Source: Symbiodinium natans
Lineage: Eukaryota; Sar; Dinophyceae; Suessiales; Symbiodiniaceae
Reading direction: 5' to 3'
DNA length: 64,000 nucleotides
NCBI GenBank assembly: GCA_905221605.1
Contig: CAJNDS010000946.1
Coordinates: 793,894 to 857,893 of the forward strand
Shown: positions 1-11,480 of the stretch, in pieces
How positions within the stretch are numbered: the first letter of the stretch is position 1
Layout: every line of letters starts with the position of its first letter
The notes under the pieces: model-generated
Databases searched by the model: none
What the model was told of the DNA's origin: nothing
What the model saw: only the letters and a program-made list of their open reading frames with translations
Program-made: the position numbers and the translations under genes

Positions 1-360
1 TATCTAAACAGAGTGCAGCCTGGTTTAGGTTTCGGGCTGCTAGTGATCTCATCTGTTTGTTTTGGCAATCTAGATTTTCCTCCACTGTCACCTCCTTCCG
101 CCCTCCCAACGGGTTAATCTCTTCTGGGATTGTGGGGTCCTCAAAGGTTCGGGTTTAGTGGCAGGCGTGTACTGGCCCCGAACAAGACAAGTTGCATGAT
201 GAGGAATGTTGGACGACACAAGGCCTCTGCGCGACCTTAAGCAGCAAAAAACCTATACTCAAAACCTGAAAACACTTCAGCCCATAACTCTACACCCTAA
301 AAGCCTCAAGTCCGCAAGTCCCCAAAGCTGAGCTCTAAACTGCTCGACTCGGTTTAAGGG
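1..360. other. no gene seen; spacer before first telomere-like array
   Basis: Mixed-composition DNA with scattered degenerate CCCTAAA-like words (for example acaccctaaaagcc near 290). No convincing open frame, RNA gene or hairpin was found. Confidence 0.5.
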
Positions 361-475
361 TGAGGGTTTGGCGTGTAAGGTTTAGGGTTTAGGGTTTAGG
401 GTTTCGCGACCCTATCTACCCTAAGCCCTATTTTTAGGGTTTAGGGTTTAGGGTTTAGTGTTTAGGGTTTAGGGT
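361..475. repeat. TTTAGGG telomere-like arrays
   Basis: Two short runs of TTTAGGG around a small CCCTAAG patch. This is the first of dozens of such blocks in the window. They occur in both orientations, internally, and next to unique sequence, so they are interstitial repeats and not a chromosome end. Confidence 0.85.
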
Positions 476-861
476 TACCTCTAGTCTAGTACACACCCTA
501 AGCCCGGAACCACCGATTCCAGGAATCCTCGTCCACGCCGCCGCGGCGACGGTCGCCGCGTCAGGGCGCTTCCCCCGGGTTCCTCACTCAAGGAGTTTAG
601 GGTTTAGGGTCTAGAGGGTCACTGTTCTAGCATTCATAGTCATTAGGAGGTTCCAGGCTCAGAAAAAAACCCACCCGCCCAAAGAATCCCATAGCATTAA
701 GAAAATAAAAGGTTTCCATCCTACCGAGCCCCCCGAATGTTCGGGCGATTCCGGCCAATCTGACCCCAATGTTCGGGCGATTTCGGCCAGGCCGAAAAGT
801 CACGAACATTGGGGGGCAGTTTGGCCGAAATCGCCCGAAGGTTTCAATGAATAAATAAATA

Positions 862-871
<10 letters not shown>

Positions 872-906
<35 letters not shown>

Positions 907-908
907 GA
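872..908. repeat. (AT)n microsatellite
   Basis: Alternating AT/TA run interrupted once. It yields a low-complexity YIYIYI frame on the minus strand that is not a gene. Confidence 0.85.
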
Positions 909-1010
909 TAGAGAGTAGGATTTAGGGTTTGGGGTTTGGGGTTTATAATTTGGGCTTTGGGGCTTTGGGGGTTTTGGGTTCCCTGAAGAGTCAGGACTCT
1001 CGCCGCCCCC

Positions 1011-1073
1011 GCAGCCGCCTTCTAGCCTGCCGCTTCTGGACAAGCCCGTGGGCAAGTTTGTGCCGGGGCCGAG
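1011..1073 (+). CDS. candidate exon, unidentified protein
   Basis: A GC-rich island preceded by an AG acceptor (cgccgcccccgcag) and followed by ggttcgggtttaggg. One frame is open (PPSSLPLLDKPVGKFVPG...). The evidence is only the open frame and the flanks, so this may be chance. Confidence 0.25.
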
Positions 1074-1149
1074 ACGGGGTTCGGGTTTAGGGTTTAGGGT
1101 TTAGGGTTCAGGGTTTCAGAAGGGTTATTCATAGGGTTGTCCGCCGGGA

Positions 1150-1460
1150 CTGAAGCGGGGAGAGCATCACGAGCATCAGCTGGGCGATGGGAATGAGCAT
1201 CGTGGGCCTTTGCTGGGGCGAAGGCGGCGAGCATCATGAGCATTAGCTTGGACGAGCGCCATAGGCATCACGAGCATCATCAGCTGCACGTCGCGTTGCT
1301 TGGCCGTAAGAACCAGTGGCGTGAGCATCATGATTCACGTGCGCATCCGTGCCACGGGCATTATAAGAGCATCGCCAGGCAACCATCTGGGTACTCATCA
1401 TGAGCATCGGTAGCATCAGCTGGGTGATGGCAATAAGCATCATCTGCATCTGCTTGGCCA
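1150..1460. repeat. degenerate GAGCATCA minisatellite
   Basis: A motif like gagcatcagctgggcgatggcaatgagcatc recurs with drift near 1164, 1240 and 1395. It creates low-complexity open frames on both strands that I do not treat as genes. Confidence 0.6.
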
Positions 1461-1493
1461 TCATGAGCAGGTATGAGGAACTGCAACTGCAAC

Positions 1494-1494
1494 A

Positions 1495-1556
<62 letters not shown>
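1494..1556. repeat. (CTG)n trinucleotide tract
   Basis: About 19 consecutive CTG/GCT units. The minus strand reads as polyglutamine, but no flanking conserved protein is visible. Confidence 0.9.
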
Positions 1557-1647
1557 GAGCCTGGTGAAGCCTGGTGCTGTGCGTTTGAGGGAGTGGAGGT
1601 CTGAAGCTGAGAGGTTTCTTCGCTCGAGGTTGGGCAGGTTTCTTGGT

Positions 1648-1741
1648 GGTACCCTTTTCCCTTTTTTGGGTTCAAGGTACCCTTATCAAGTAACCAACCA
1701 AAAAGGTGCCCTTTTTTACACGATGGTTACTGGGCTACCAG
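1648..1741. mobile_element. palindromic MITE, GGTAGCCCAG family, copy 1
   Basis: Starts near ggtaccctttt, has a central caaggtacccttatcaagtaaccaac-like core, and ends atggttactgggctacc, which is the inverted complement of the family start ggtagcccagtaacc. Other copies lie at 4858, 15619, 31536, 33502, 46989, 58056 and 62890. No coding capacity, so this is a non-autonomous element. Confidence 0.6.
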
Positions 1742-1987
1742 GGTTTAGGAGCTTGGATCGCTTAGTCCTCGGCCCCGCCAAGTACTTTCAAAGAGCAACT
1801 CTCTCGGCCGGGCCTTTCGCCAACGCTACACTCCTAAGCTGAGAAACCTTGAACCTGAATTCCTAAATCCTGGAGTCCTGGAGGGAGTATGAAGAAGCAC
1901 GACCCTTGGCTCATAAACCCTAGAGCTCAATATTCTGCACCCTGAAATGCAAATTCCGTAGACCTAAGCTTTAAACGCAAAAGCCCC

Positions 1988-2217
1988 AACCCTAAACCCT
2001 AAACCCTAAACCCTAAACCCTAAACCCTAAACCCTAAACCCTAAACCCTAAACCCTAAACCCTAAACCCTAAACCCTAAACCCTAAACCCTAAACCCTAA
2101 ACCCTAAACCCTAAACCCCTACCCCTAAACCCTAAACCCCTAAACCTAAAAACCCTAAACCCTTTTAAACCCTAAACCATAAACCTAAACCCTAAACCTA
2201 AACCCTAAACCCAACCC
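1988..2217. repeat. CCCTAAA telomere-like array
   Basis: Nearly perfect CCCTAAA units for about 130 bp, then units that decay (CCCCTA, CCTAAAAA) to about 2217. C-rich strand on top. Confidence 0.9.
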
Positions 2218-2506
2218 TTGAACCTTAAGCTTCATGTTCGTGAAGCACAATTTCAAAACCCGAAACCCTGACTTCAAAAGCCCTAAACCCTTCACCCCAA
2301 ACACTACAAGCACCAAAAGTCCCGAAATTCCCAAGGAAACCCTGACTTCAAAAGCCCTAATCCCTTCAAGCCCAAACCCTAAGCCCTCAACCCCAAACCC
2401 TAAACCCTAAACCCCAAACCCTGACTTCAAAAGCCCAAACACAAAAAGCCCAAAATTCCCCAAGGTTCACGAACCGGCTGGTCTGGCCAAGCCACAGGCG
2501 TTGCTA

Positions 2507-2806
2507 AACCCTAAACCTAAACCTAAACCTAAACCCTAAACCCTAAACCCTGACCCTAAACCCTAAACCCTAAACCCTAGCTTCCCCTAAACCCTAAACC
2601 CTAAACCTTAAACCCTAAACCCTAAACCCTAAACCCTAAACCCTAAACCCTAAACCCTCCACCCTAACCCCTAAACCCTAAACCCTAAACCCTAAACCCT
2701 AAACCCTAAACCCTAAACCCTAAACCCTAAACCCTAAACCCTAAACCCTAAACCCTAAACCCTAAACCCTAAACCCTAAACCCTAAACCCTAAACCCTAA
2801 ACCAAA
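2507..2806. repeat. CCCTAAA telomere-like array
   Basis: Long C-rich array with a few interruptions (tgaccctaaac, agcttcccctaaac). The right half, from about 2666, is almost perfect. Confidence 0.9.
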
Positions 2807-3461
2807 ACTGGTGCTGTTTAGGGCTGAAAAAGGCCGAGGATGACATACATGAAGAGGTAGATAGAGTCCAGAAACGCGTATATGCACACCATACATTCGT
2901 TAAAGCATTACCCAGAGAGCTTAAAACAGGAACACAGGGCTTAGGCTTTGGGGTTTAGGTTTAGGACTATATAGCTTCTGTTTCTCCCTCAGCCTCTCTT
3001 TGCGCCGCCTGTCCAGCTTACCCATCAGAGTCAGTATGTTGAAGCATGGCTACCTCATTCGTAAGATGCCGGCAACGAAAGTGAGGCATATTCAGGAGAT
3101 GCTCTGAGGACTGAACTAGGGCGCCCCCCACTCTACATCGCTACTCCACCTTCATCCTACCTAGCTAAAGTTGTGCCACTCAAGTGTCCTTGTTGGCGGC
3201 GCGCCTCAGTACCTCAAAGAGCCACTTCCTGCTGCCCAATTCCTTATAGGCCTTGGAAAGCGCAGTGGCGGTCGCCCCAACCCGACCTTCAGAACCCAAA
3301 GCTCTCAGACCCGTAAGTCCCTAAACCCCTAGACCCTTAGAAACCCTAAACCCCTGAAAAACCCTGAACCCTGAAGCCCCCTACACTCTCAAAATCCCTA
3401 AGCCCAAAACCCTATAAACCCCAAACCCTATAAACCCTCAAACCCCCTAAACCCTCCCAAC

Positions 3462-3759
3462 CCGTAGGCCGCCAAGCGCTGATAAACCCTAAACCCTATA
3501 AACCCTGTAAACCCTATACACCCTGTGAACCCCGTGAACCCTATAAACCCTATAAACCCTATAAACCCTATACACCCTATAAACCCTATACACCCTAAAC
3601 CCTATAAACCCTATAAGCCCTACAAACCCTATGAGCCCTATGATATGAACCCTAAACCCTAAACCCTAAACCCTAAACCCTAAACCCTAAACCCTAAACC
3701 CTAAACCCTAAACCGATGAAGAATGGCCCCTTCGAACTCTTAGCCGTAGGCCGCCAAGC
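3462..3759. repeat. CCCTAAA-rich block flanked by a 16-bp direct repeat
   Basis: The 16-mer CCGTAGGCCGCCAAGC occurs at 3462-3477 and again at 3744-3759. Between the copies lie CCCTATAAA and CCCTAAA units plus about 28 bp of other sequence. The duplicated 16-mer contains AG|GC, i.e. an acceptor and a GC donor at the same point. It looks like a target-site duplication made when the repeat block inserted next to the exon at 3750. Confidence 0.75.
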
Positions 3760-3797
3760 ATGAGGGAGAGCAACCGCCGAGTTCGGCGGCCACCCGG
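3750..3797 (+). CDS. candidate exon, unidentified protein
   Basis: AG acceptor (gccgtag), an open frame reading AAKHEGEQPPSSAATR, then gtttgcacc as a possible donor and a TTTAGGG array at 3828. Its first ten bases are duplicated at 3468-3477, to the left of the CCCTAAA block. Confidence 0.35.
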
Positions 3798-4299
3798 TTT
3801 GCACCATCCCCTGCTGTATTGGGGTTTGGGGTTTAGGGTTTAGGGTTTAGGGTTTAGGGTTCAGGGTTCGGGGTGTAGGGTTTAAGGGTTCCATGAGGCC
3901 CTGAAGCCCTAAAACCCTTGAGCCAAAGTTCCGAATCCTCTAAACCTGAAGCCCCCAAACTCCTAAGCCCCTAAACTCTTGTCCCCTGTTCTGTGATGTG
4001 GGGCTTTAAACGAGGCCCTGGGCCCCACGAAGAAAGCTTGGACTTCTTATGGTGTAGGGCTTGCAGGTTTAGGGTTTCTAGAGTTCCTTAAACCGCACGC
4101 CCATGCACGCCCTACACCCTAAGCCATGTAGACCGTAGATCTTAACGCACTGGCTTTCCGAAAATACGGGACCCCGAATATAGACGCCCCTGTTATAATA
4201 CGGACCCCACTAAGGCACCCCCTAATTTCGGAAACCTCAACCCTAAACCCCAAACCCCACCCCAAACCCCAAAAACCCCAAACCCCAAACCCCAAACCC

Positions 4300-4402
4300 C
4301 AATCCCTAAACCCTAAACCCTAAACCCTAAACCCTAACCCTAAACCCTAAACCCTAAACCCTAAACCCTAAACCCTAAACCCTAAACCCTAAACCCTAAA
4401 CC
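4300..4402. repeat. CCCTAAA telomere-like array
   Basis: Clean C-rich array directly upstream of the candidate exon at 4444. A TTTAGGG array starts just downstream of that exon (4545-4590). Confidence 0.9.
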
Positions 4403-4443
4403 CACCCTAATGGCGGAAACCCCCCCAAGCCCCCGAGCAAGAG

Positions 4444-4538
4444 GTTCTGGTGGATAGCACCTTCCCACCGTTGCCGCCGGCCCCCGAAGCGACATCGCTG
4501 GAGCCACCGGAGGCTGTCGACCTAGGCCGGGGCCTTTG
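4444..4538 (+). CDS. candidate exon, unidentified protein
   Basis: A CCCTAAA array and AG (gcaagag) lie on the left, gtggtgggtttaggg on the right. The frame starting at 4444 is open and rich in Pro/Glu (VLVDSTFPPLPPAPEATS...). Clear example of the rule that an exon lies between a C-block (left) and a G-block (right). Confidence 0.45.
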
Positions 4539-4857
4539 GTGGTGGGTTTAGGGTTTAGGGTTTAGGGTTTAGGGTTTAGGGTTTAGGGTTTCTGCTATGA
4601 TGGGCCATGGATTGTTCTGCGTAGGCGTTCTGCTGTAGGCGGAGCAGTAGGAAGTAAGACCCCAAACCACCAAACCCTACACCCAAACACCAACTCTCAA
4701 ATCCCGAAATCCTCAAGGCCCCCAAACCCGAAACCTTAAACCCAAGTCCCTAAACCCCTAAACCCTAAACCCTAAGGTTTAGGGTTTAGGATTTGGGGTT
4801 TAGGGTTTGGGGTTTAGGGTTAACCCCTAGCAAATTCAGGATGGCGCTTCCGATCTT

Positions 4858-5072
4858 GGTAGCCCTGTCGTACCCTTGTTACCTTTTGTTTGGGGGGGGG
4901 CCAGGGTTCCCATACAAGTAACCAGCCCCAAACTTGGGTGCTTGTTGGTTATAATTTTACATTGTTGTCCCAAACAAATTCCCAATTAGGAATCAGCATG
5001 ATAATTTTTAATATGACTCCAACAAGGAAGCAGAAAAGGGTGCTCTTATTGTTATATGGTTACTGGGGTACC
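4858..5072. mobile_element. GGTAGCCCAG-family MITE, copy 2 (expanded)
   Basis: Begins ggtagccctgtcgtaccc and ends ggttactggggtacca. The centre is longer than in other copies and carries a G-tract and unrelated AT-rich DNA. Confidence 0.5.
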
Positions 5073-5184
5073 AAGCAAGTGAGAGCATGATGTCGAGTGT
5101 TCGGACCAAGAGTCGTCTGAAAGCTTTTATTTGAATATGTGTTTTTTGTTTTTTTTTTGGGGGGGGTTTATGGTTTAAGGTTTA

Positions 5185-5185
<1 letters not shown>

Positions 5186-5218
<33 letters not shown>
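5186..5218. repeat. poly-G tract
   Basis: Uninterrupted G run of about 33 bases. Likely assembly-sensitive. Confidence 0.85.
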
Positions 5219-5219
<1 letters not shown>

Positions 5220-8070
5220 GGGTTTAGGGTTGAGGGTTTTGCTTCATTGTTGAGGGGGCGGCTTCGCTGTTTACAGGAACCCTCAGCCCTGAAGCCTGCT
5301 CGCGCAGCCCCCTTTATACTACCAGTTCTTCTTTAGGGTACTATAATACCCGAAACCCTAAACCCCAAACCCTAAACCCCACTAAGGACTGTTAGTATAC
5401 ATAAGGGGGGGCAAGTATCAAGTTTAGAGGTTCGAGGGCGTATAGGGTTTTGGGAGTCTCGGGGCTTCCGGGCTCGGGGTTTAGGGTTTAGGGTTAAGGT
5501 TTAGGGCTAATGTTGACCTCGCTTTCATAAACCCCCCGTCTCAATTGATTTTTGTTTCCGCCCCCCCCTCCCCCCCCTCCTTTTGCGGGGGGAGGGGGTG
5601 GGGCTGTCCCGAGAACAAAAAGGTCCCCGGGCCGGGATTCCTTAATTGAGGTGGTTTATAATTGAGTTCCGGGATCAGGATTCCTTTAATTGAGGGGGTG
5701 TTTATAAATGTGAGGTTAACATCAGGGCTTGGGGCTTAGGGCTTCGGGCTGGGTTTCAACCGTCTGGGTCCCCCGTGACCAGGCCATCTCCACTTTATCA
5801 GCGAGACACTTGAGGACGGACCTTAAGCCCTGAACCCTAAACCCTAAGCGCCATTCAGGACCTTAAAACCCTGAACCCTAAACCCTAAACCGAACCCTTA
5901 AACTGCTTTTAGGACCTTAAACTTTGAACCCCCTACACCCTACACCCTACACCCTCAAAGCCATCCCTGAACTCCGAAAAAAACCAGAGCCCTACTGTAG
6001 ACCCTAAACGCAAACCCTAAACCCTATCCCTAAACTCCAGAAATTTGCATTTCTCTTGTTCCAAGGCAAATGATCTGCCTGAGGCGACCATTCAAACCTG
6101 GCTTGAACAGTTTAGTTCAAGGAGTCAACAGGTACAAAGCGTACGTCGTTAATCTTGTCACGCAGTCGGCGAACCGACTTCATCAGTCCGTCTGCCCCAA
6201 ACCCTAAACCCTGCATCCTAGACCCATGCTAAACACCAAGTCCTGCCCAACCCCCAACAGCCCGAACGCCACCGAGTTGTTGGGGTTTACAGGGCTTTGA
6301 GGGTTTGGGGTTTGTTGGGTTGGAGGGGATAGGTCGAGTCGTTCACAGTTGTCTTGTGAACTCTGATGTTTAAACCCCAAACCCACTTAACACCCTAAAA
6401 GCCCAAACCCTGTACACCCTGTAAACCTTGACCTTTTTCCATACACCCACTTAGAACCCTCAACACCCGTTAATCCCTTGAAACCCAACAAACCCTTGAA
6501 ACCTTTGAACAAACTCTTGAAAAAAAACAATAAAAAGCCGTAAGCCACCTTAAAACCCTTAGACCCTTCACGCCCTTAAAACCCCTTAGAACCCCTCAGA
6601 ACCCTTAAAACCCCTTAGAGCCCTTAAAATCCCAAAACGAAGCTGAAGGACGAGACGACCGAGGAGCCCGACGAATCCCCTGAGTCTCTTGGGCTGATTC
6701 TGTTGGGTTTCGGGTTTTCGCTACTCTTTTGCCTTGAGGATTTGGATTAGGGTTTTGGTTTTCGGGTTTTGGTTTTAGGGTTAGGGTTTTTTAGGATTTA
6801 GGGTTTAGGGTGTATGGTTTAGGGTTTAGGGTTGGTACGGTTAGGGTGCTGTAGTATGTTTGGGTGACGGGATGAGGGGCACATGCATGGAGACAACTTG
6901 AATCTTACCTGCAAAGGCCACAAGACATGGCGGCCTTGTGGGTAACCGCTGTACAGGGTTTCTAGGGTTTCGGGCTTATGTCCCTATGGGTTTAGGGTTC
7001 AGGGTCCAGGGTTCAGGGTCCAGGGTTTAGGGTTTAGGGTTTAGGGTTTAGGGTTTAGGGTTTAGGGTTTAGGGTTTAGGGTTTAGGGTACTTTCCCCAA
7101 GCGAAGGGATGGTTGCGGCAAGAGATCCCAGTGTACATTCTGCCGGGATTGTTTCATGGCCCTAAACCCTAAACCCTAAACCCTAAACCCTAAACCCTAA
7201 ACCCTAAACCCTAAACCCTGCACCCTAAACTCTAAACCCTAACCCCAAACTCGCACAAAGCCGCTGTAACCCTAAACCCTCCACACTAAAACCTAAACTT
7301 GTTTGGGTTTCGGTGGTTGCGGGGCTTACAAGCCCTTGCAGCGTTGAAAGGGGGGTTATAGGGTTTAAGGTGTAGGGTTTTACCTCTATAAAGCCCAAAC
7401 CTCGGTGCTCTAAACCCTAAGCCCGAAATCTTTGAACCCTGCAAACCTGCAGCCTGCAAGCAAACCCTACAAGCCCTGCAGCCCTTGAACCCTAAATGCC
7501 TGAATCACTTTACCCTAAAGCCCTCTGACCCCCACAAACCCGTCAACCCCTTAAGCCCAGAACCCCTAAATCCCTTAAACCCGAAACCCCCAAAACCCAT
7601 AAACCCTGAAGCCCCAAATCCCTTAAACCCCAAACCCCAAGATGCCTGCAACCCTAAACCCTCAACATCCCTTAAACCCCAAAACCCTTAAACTTAAAAC
7701 CCCCCAAATTCCTGAAACCCTAAACCACAAAATCCCTGAAACCCTAAAGCCTTGAAATCCCTCCCTTTGGCCATAAATCCCGAAATCCCTTAAACCCCAA
7801 CTTCAAAAGGCATGAAATCCTAAACCCCAGAAACCCTGAAACCCTAAACCCCCAAATCCCCCACCCCAAAATCCCTTAAATCCTAGCCCTGCACCCCAAA
7901 CCCCAAAATCCCTGAACCACTAGCCCTAAACCCTAAACCCTACAAACCCTAACCCTGCTATAAACCCTAAACCCTAGCCCTAAACCCCATAAACCCTATA
8001 AACCCCATAAACCCTATAACCCCTAAACCCTAAACCCCAAGCCCTGAACCATAAACCCTACCTACACCCA
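5219..8070. other. degenerate telomere-like repeats, no gene recognised
   Basis: About 2.9 kb dominated by drifting CCCTAAA/TTTAGGG derivatives (aaacccttaaacccc, ccctgaaaccctaaacc). Better arrays lie at 7000-7087 (TTTAGGG) and 7160-7218 (CCCTAAA). The proline-rich frame near 7485-7690 is a translated repeat and not a protein. A half copy of the GGGATGTTCCCC palindrome family is visible at about 5338-5412. Confidence 0.6.
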
Positions 8071-8075
8071 TCGAG

Positions 8076-8150
8076 GCTGGCAGAGGCAGCCGAAGCGGAA
8101 GCAGCGCCAGCCGGGCGGACGTGGCTCGGATCGCCATGGGAGCGAGAGAG
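8076..8150 (+). CDS. candidate exon, Ala/Glu-rich
   Basis: AG acceptor (cccatcgag), then an open frame LAEAAEAEAAPAGRTWLGSP... running to ggctgggggg, with TTTAGGG arrays from 8175. The donor is unclear and may be GC. Confidence 0.35.
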
Positions 8151-8365
8151 GGCTGGGGGGGGGGACGGAGGGGGTTTGGGGTTTAGGGTTTAGGGTATAG
8201 GGTTTAGGGTTTAGGGTTCAGGGTTCAGGGTTCAGGGTTCAGGGTTTAGGGTTTAGGGAACCCCTGTTCCATTTTTTGACGTTGAGGGGCTCAGCTGAGG
8301 TGTCTTGGAAATCTAAGGTGTGGGGCGGTTCAGGTTCCGCCCGTAAAGCAGAAATAGTGGTGCGT

Positions 8366-8600
8366 TTAGGGTTAGGGTTTAGGGCTTAGGGTTTAGGGTT
8401 TAGGGTTTAGGGTTTAGGGTTTGGGGTTTAGGGTTTAGGGTTTAGGGTTTAGGGTTTGGGGAACCAAGTCAAGGAGGCTTACTTTTTAGCAACGTGGCGG
8501 TCGGCCTCTGGGGTTTAGGATGTGAGCCGTGGGGTTTAGGGGTTTGAGGGTTTAGGGTTTAGGGTTTAGGGTTTAGGGTTTAGGGTTTAGGGTTTCGGTT
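8366..8600. repeat. TTTAGGG arrays
   Basis: Two G-rich arrays (8366-8460 and 8540-8600) around about 60 bp of other sequence. The boundary to the AT-rich region follows. Confidence 0.85.
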
Positions 8601-8754
8601 TAGGGTCTCTTTTAGATGACCTTCAGGATAATGTAGGAGCTGCTTAGGTTGTTAAGGGATGTATGTATGTATTCATATAGAGAGGGACCTTTATGTACTA
8701 TTTTGCCACTGGTTTTTCTTTAAATATTAATTGCAAGACTTGTTTACATTATTT

Positions 8755-10330
8755 AATGCTGGGGCCTCCCGAAAGAATTTACTTATTCAAATCAGAGATT
8801 TGCATATTTAAATTCTTTAAATTCTGGGGCCTCCCAAAAGAGTTTAATTATTCAAATCAGGGATTTAAATAATTATATTATTTACGTTCTGGGGCCTCCC
8901 AAAAGAATTTCATTATTCAAATCAGGGATTTGAATAATTCAATTATTTAAATTCTGGGGCCTCCCAAAAGCATTTTATTATGGGGCCTCCCAAAAGAATT
9001 TAATTATTCAAATCAGTGATTTAAATAGTTAAAATATTTAAATTCTGGGGCCTCCCAAAAGAATGTATTTAATTAAATCAGGGATTTGAATAATTCAATT
9101 ATTTTGATTGTTTGGATTTTTTAAATGGTCTGGCTCTTGGAGGAATGAATTTATTTGAATAATGAAATTCTGGAAACCCCAAAATACTTTAAATAATTTA
9201 ATTATTCAAATCCATTGGTTCCTCTGGAAACCCAACCATTTGATAATTTAAATAATTTCAATAATTTAATAATCATTCAAATACCTGGGTTTGAATGATT
9301 TCATTATGGGGCCTCCCAAAAGAATTTCATTATTCAAATCTGGGATTTGAATAGTTAAATTATTTAAGTTCTGGGGGCTCCCAAAACAATTTAATTATTC
9401 AAATCAGGGATTTGAATAATTATATTACTTAAATTCTGGTGCCTCCCAAAATAATTTTATTATTCAAATCAGGGGTTTGAATATTTAAATTGTGTAAATT
9501 CAGAGGCCTCCCAAAAGAATTCAATCATTCAAATCAGGGTAATTATTCTTTGCTGCACTGTGTGTCTGAGGCCGCGACCTGTCGACAAGTAACAATGAGT
9601 AGCCGCTTCAGGCTGCTTCTGAATCCAGACAAAATAAGGAAACTAATACGGCGGGATACCGTCAAAACCATCGAATTTGGGTCAGGGTAATTATTCAAAT
9701 CAGGGATTTGAATAATTAAAGTATTTTGATTATTTAGATTATTTAAATGGTCTGGCCCTTGGAGGAATGCATTGATTTGAATAATTCAATTCTGGAGGCA
9801 CCAAAAATAATTTACATAATTGAATTATTCAAGCCCATTGGTTCCTCTGGAAACCCAACCATTTAGATAATTTAAATATTTTAATTATTCAAATACCTGG
9901 GTTTAAACTACTTAATTCTGGGGCCTCCCAAAAGAATTTCATTATTCAAATCAGAAATTTGAATAATTCAATTATTTAAATTCTGGGGCCTCTTAAAAGA
10001 ATTTTATTATTCAATTCAGGGAGTTGAATATCTAAATTATTTAAATCCTGGGGCCTCCCAAAAGAATTTTTTTAAGTATTTAAATCAGGGGTTTGAATAA
10101 TTAAAATATTTAAAGTCTGGGGCCTCCCAAAAGAATTTAATTATTCAAATCAGGGATTTGAATAATTACATTTTTCAAATTTTTAAATTATTTAAATGCT
10201 CTGGCTGTTGGAGGACTCAATTTATTTGAAGATTTAAATTCTGGAGGCTCCAAAATAATAATTCTTCTAATTCTTCAGATTTTTTAGTGCTTCTGGAAAC
10301 CCAAACGTTTAATTTAAACAATATAAATAA
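8755..10330. repeat. AT-rich minisatellite, unit about 70 bp
   Basis: More than a dozen units built around ctggggcctcccaaaag followed by a near-palindrome, attattcaaatcagg / gatttgaataat, and an AAATTATTTAAA stretch. A second unit type, tctggctcttggaggaatg...tggaaacccaacc, recurs at about 9130, 9755 and 10200. A short unique insert lies at about 9541-9685. There are no coding signs. Confidence 0.85.
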
Positions 10331-11480
10331 TTAAAATAATCTTGCTAAATATCTAACAGTGCCTGATTAGTTGTTTCACTGAAATAATTAATACAAAATC
10401 TCAAATCGCAAGGCGCATCACCCTTGGTTTTTGCTGAAAGGTTAAGTCGTTAAAATGATGTGTTTATATATTTTCATGTGTATACATATTTAAATGCACA
10501 TGATGATTTAATTTCGCCCAGCGCGTTTTACGTTAATATTAACATCATCGCCGAGGCAATTCTGGTATGGTATGTGCGTATGCTCGACATGGAGGTCAGC
10601 ATTTTTGCAGTCCCTGCCTTATTTGGAAACCAAGTGAAGCCAGTGTTAACTTAACTGGATGAGCTGTTATCGGACATCTGGAAAGCAGTCTGCTGCTATC
10701 GGCAGACTGAACAGGGCCTGCTGTTATCGGCAGGCCCTCTCCCCCTGCTTGTGTGGTGTATTGTTGTCTCGCCGACCCCTCATAGAAAAAATGAAAACAC
10801 TACATGACAAATAAACATAGCGGGAACTTTCGTTTTGTATATCAGACATACATTTCTTTAGTAATGTTTCAGAGCATTAACTACTCACACCACACCCATG
10901 TCCATATATATCACGAAACAAAATAAGAGTAGAGTTTGGTGAAAAATCTCAGATATGACTGGGAGCGTGTGTGTGCGTGTCAGTACACACAGAAGCTGCT
11001 TGACTGCATTCAGGAGACATATGGTATTTTGTTTGAGTTCATGTAAGGCACATGGAAACAGCAATACACACAGAGCAAAAATATGTGCATTGTTAAAGAA
11101 ACTAACATAAGACCATGCAACGTGAAACGTTCTCATTGTGTCAATGATACCCTACAGCAAAACAAGCAAACACAAAATAACAACGTCAATATATAAAATG
11201 TAAAACTTAAATAGGAGTTCAGTATGGTTTAGGAGCTGTTTCAGATTGACGTATACATTAAAATCTACAAACATGTTAAACTTATAAGAAAATCCTGCGT
11301 GAAAACAAAGAAACACAAAAAACGTTAAAATGTAAAATGTCAAACTGAAATAGTGTTACAATAGGATTGTCCCGCGTAGTTTGTTTAGCTATGCGTTGTC
11401 CCGTCTGCCGCGACGATGCCTGGACTTTCGTATACAACTGAGTTTTTGTCATATTATTGCAACGGTTTCTTACTTGTAGC
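10331..11480. other. AT-rich unique DNA, no gene recognised
   Basis: Composition drops to AT-rich and telomere-like words vanish. Several open frames of 60-85 codons on both strands are hydrophobic, low in complexity and mutually overlapping, which is typical of chance frames in AT-rich DNA. Confidence 0.5.
10686..10738. other. two matching stem-loops with identical loop class
   Basis: Hairpin 1 (10686-10709): 8-bp stem CAGTCTGC/GCAGACTG with loop TGCTATCG. Hairpin 2 (10713-10738): 9-bp stem AGGGCCTGC/GCAGGCCCT with loop TGTTATCG. The stem sequences differ yet both stay perfectly paired, and the 8-nt loops agree except for one pyrimidine. A third loop-like octamer TGTTATCG at 10664-10671 has no stem. 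This could be a structured RNA or a recombination/insertion site. Confidence 0.6.

Noticed and set aside
1361-1675. Polyglutamine protein on the minus strand
   Set aside because: Made by the CTG tract and degenerate minisatellite; no conserved flanks.
7485-7691. Pro/Asn-rich 68-codon protein
   Set aside because: Translation of degenerate CCCTAAA repeats (NPLNPKP pattern).
8755-10330. CRISPR array
   Set aside because: Spaced repeats were considered, but the units are contiguous, degenerate, AT-rich and eukaryotic in context.
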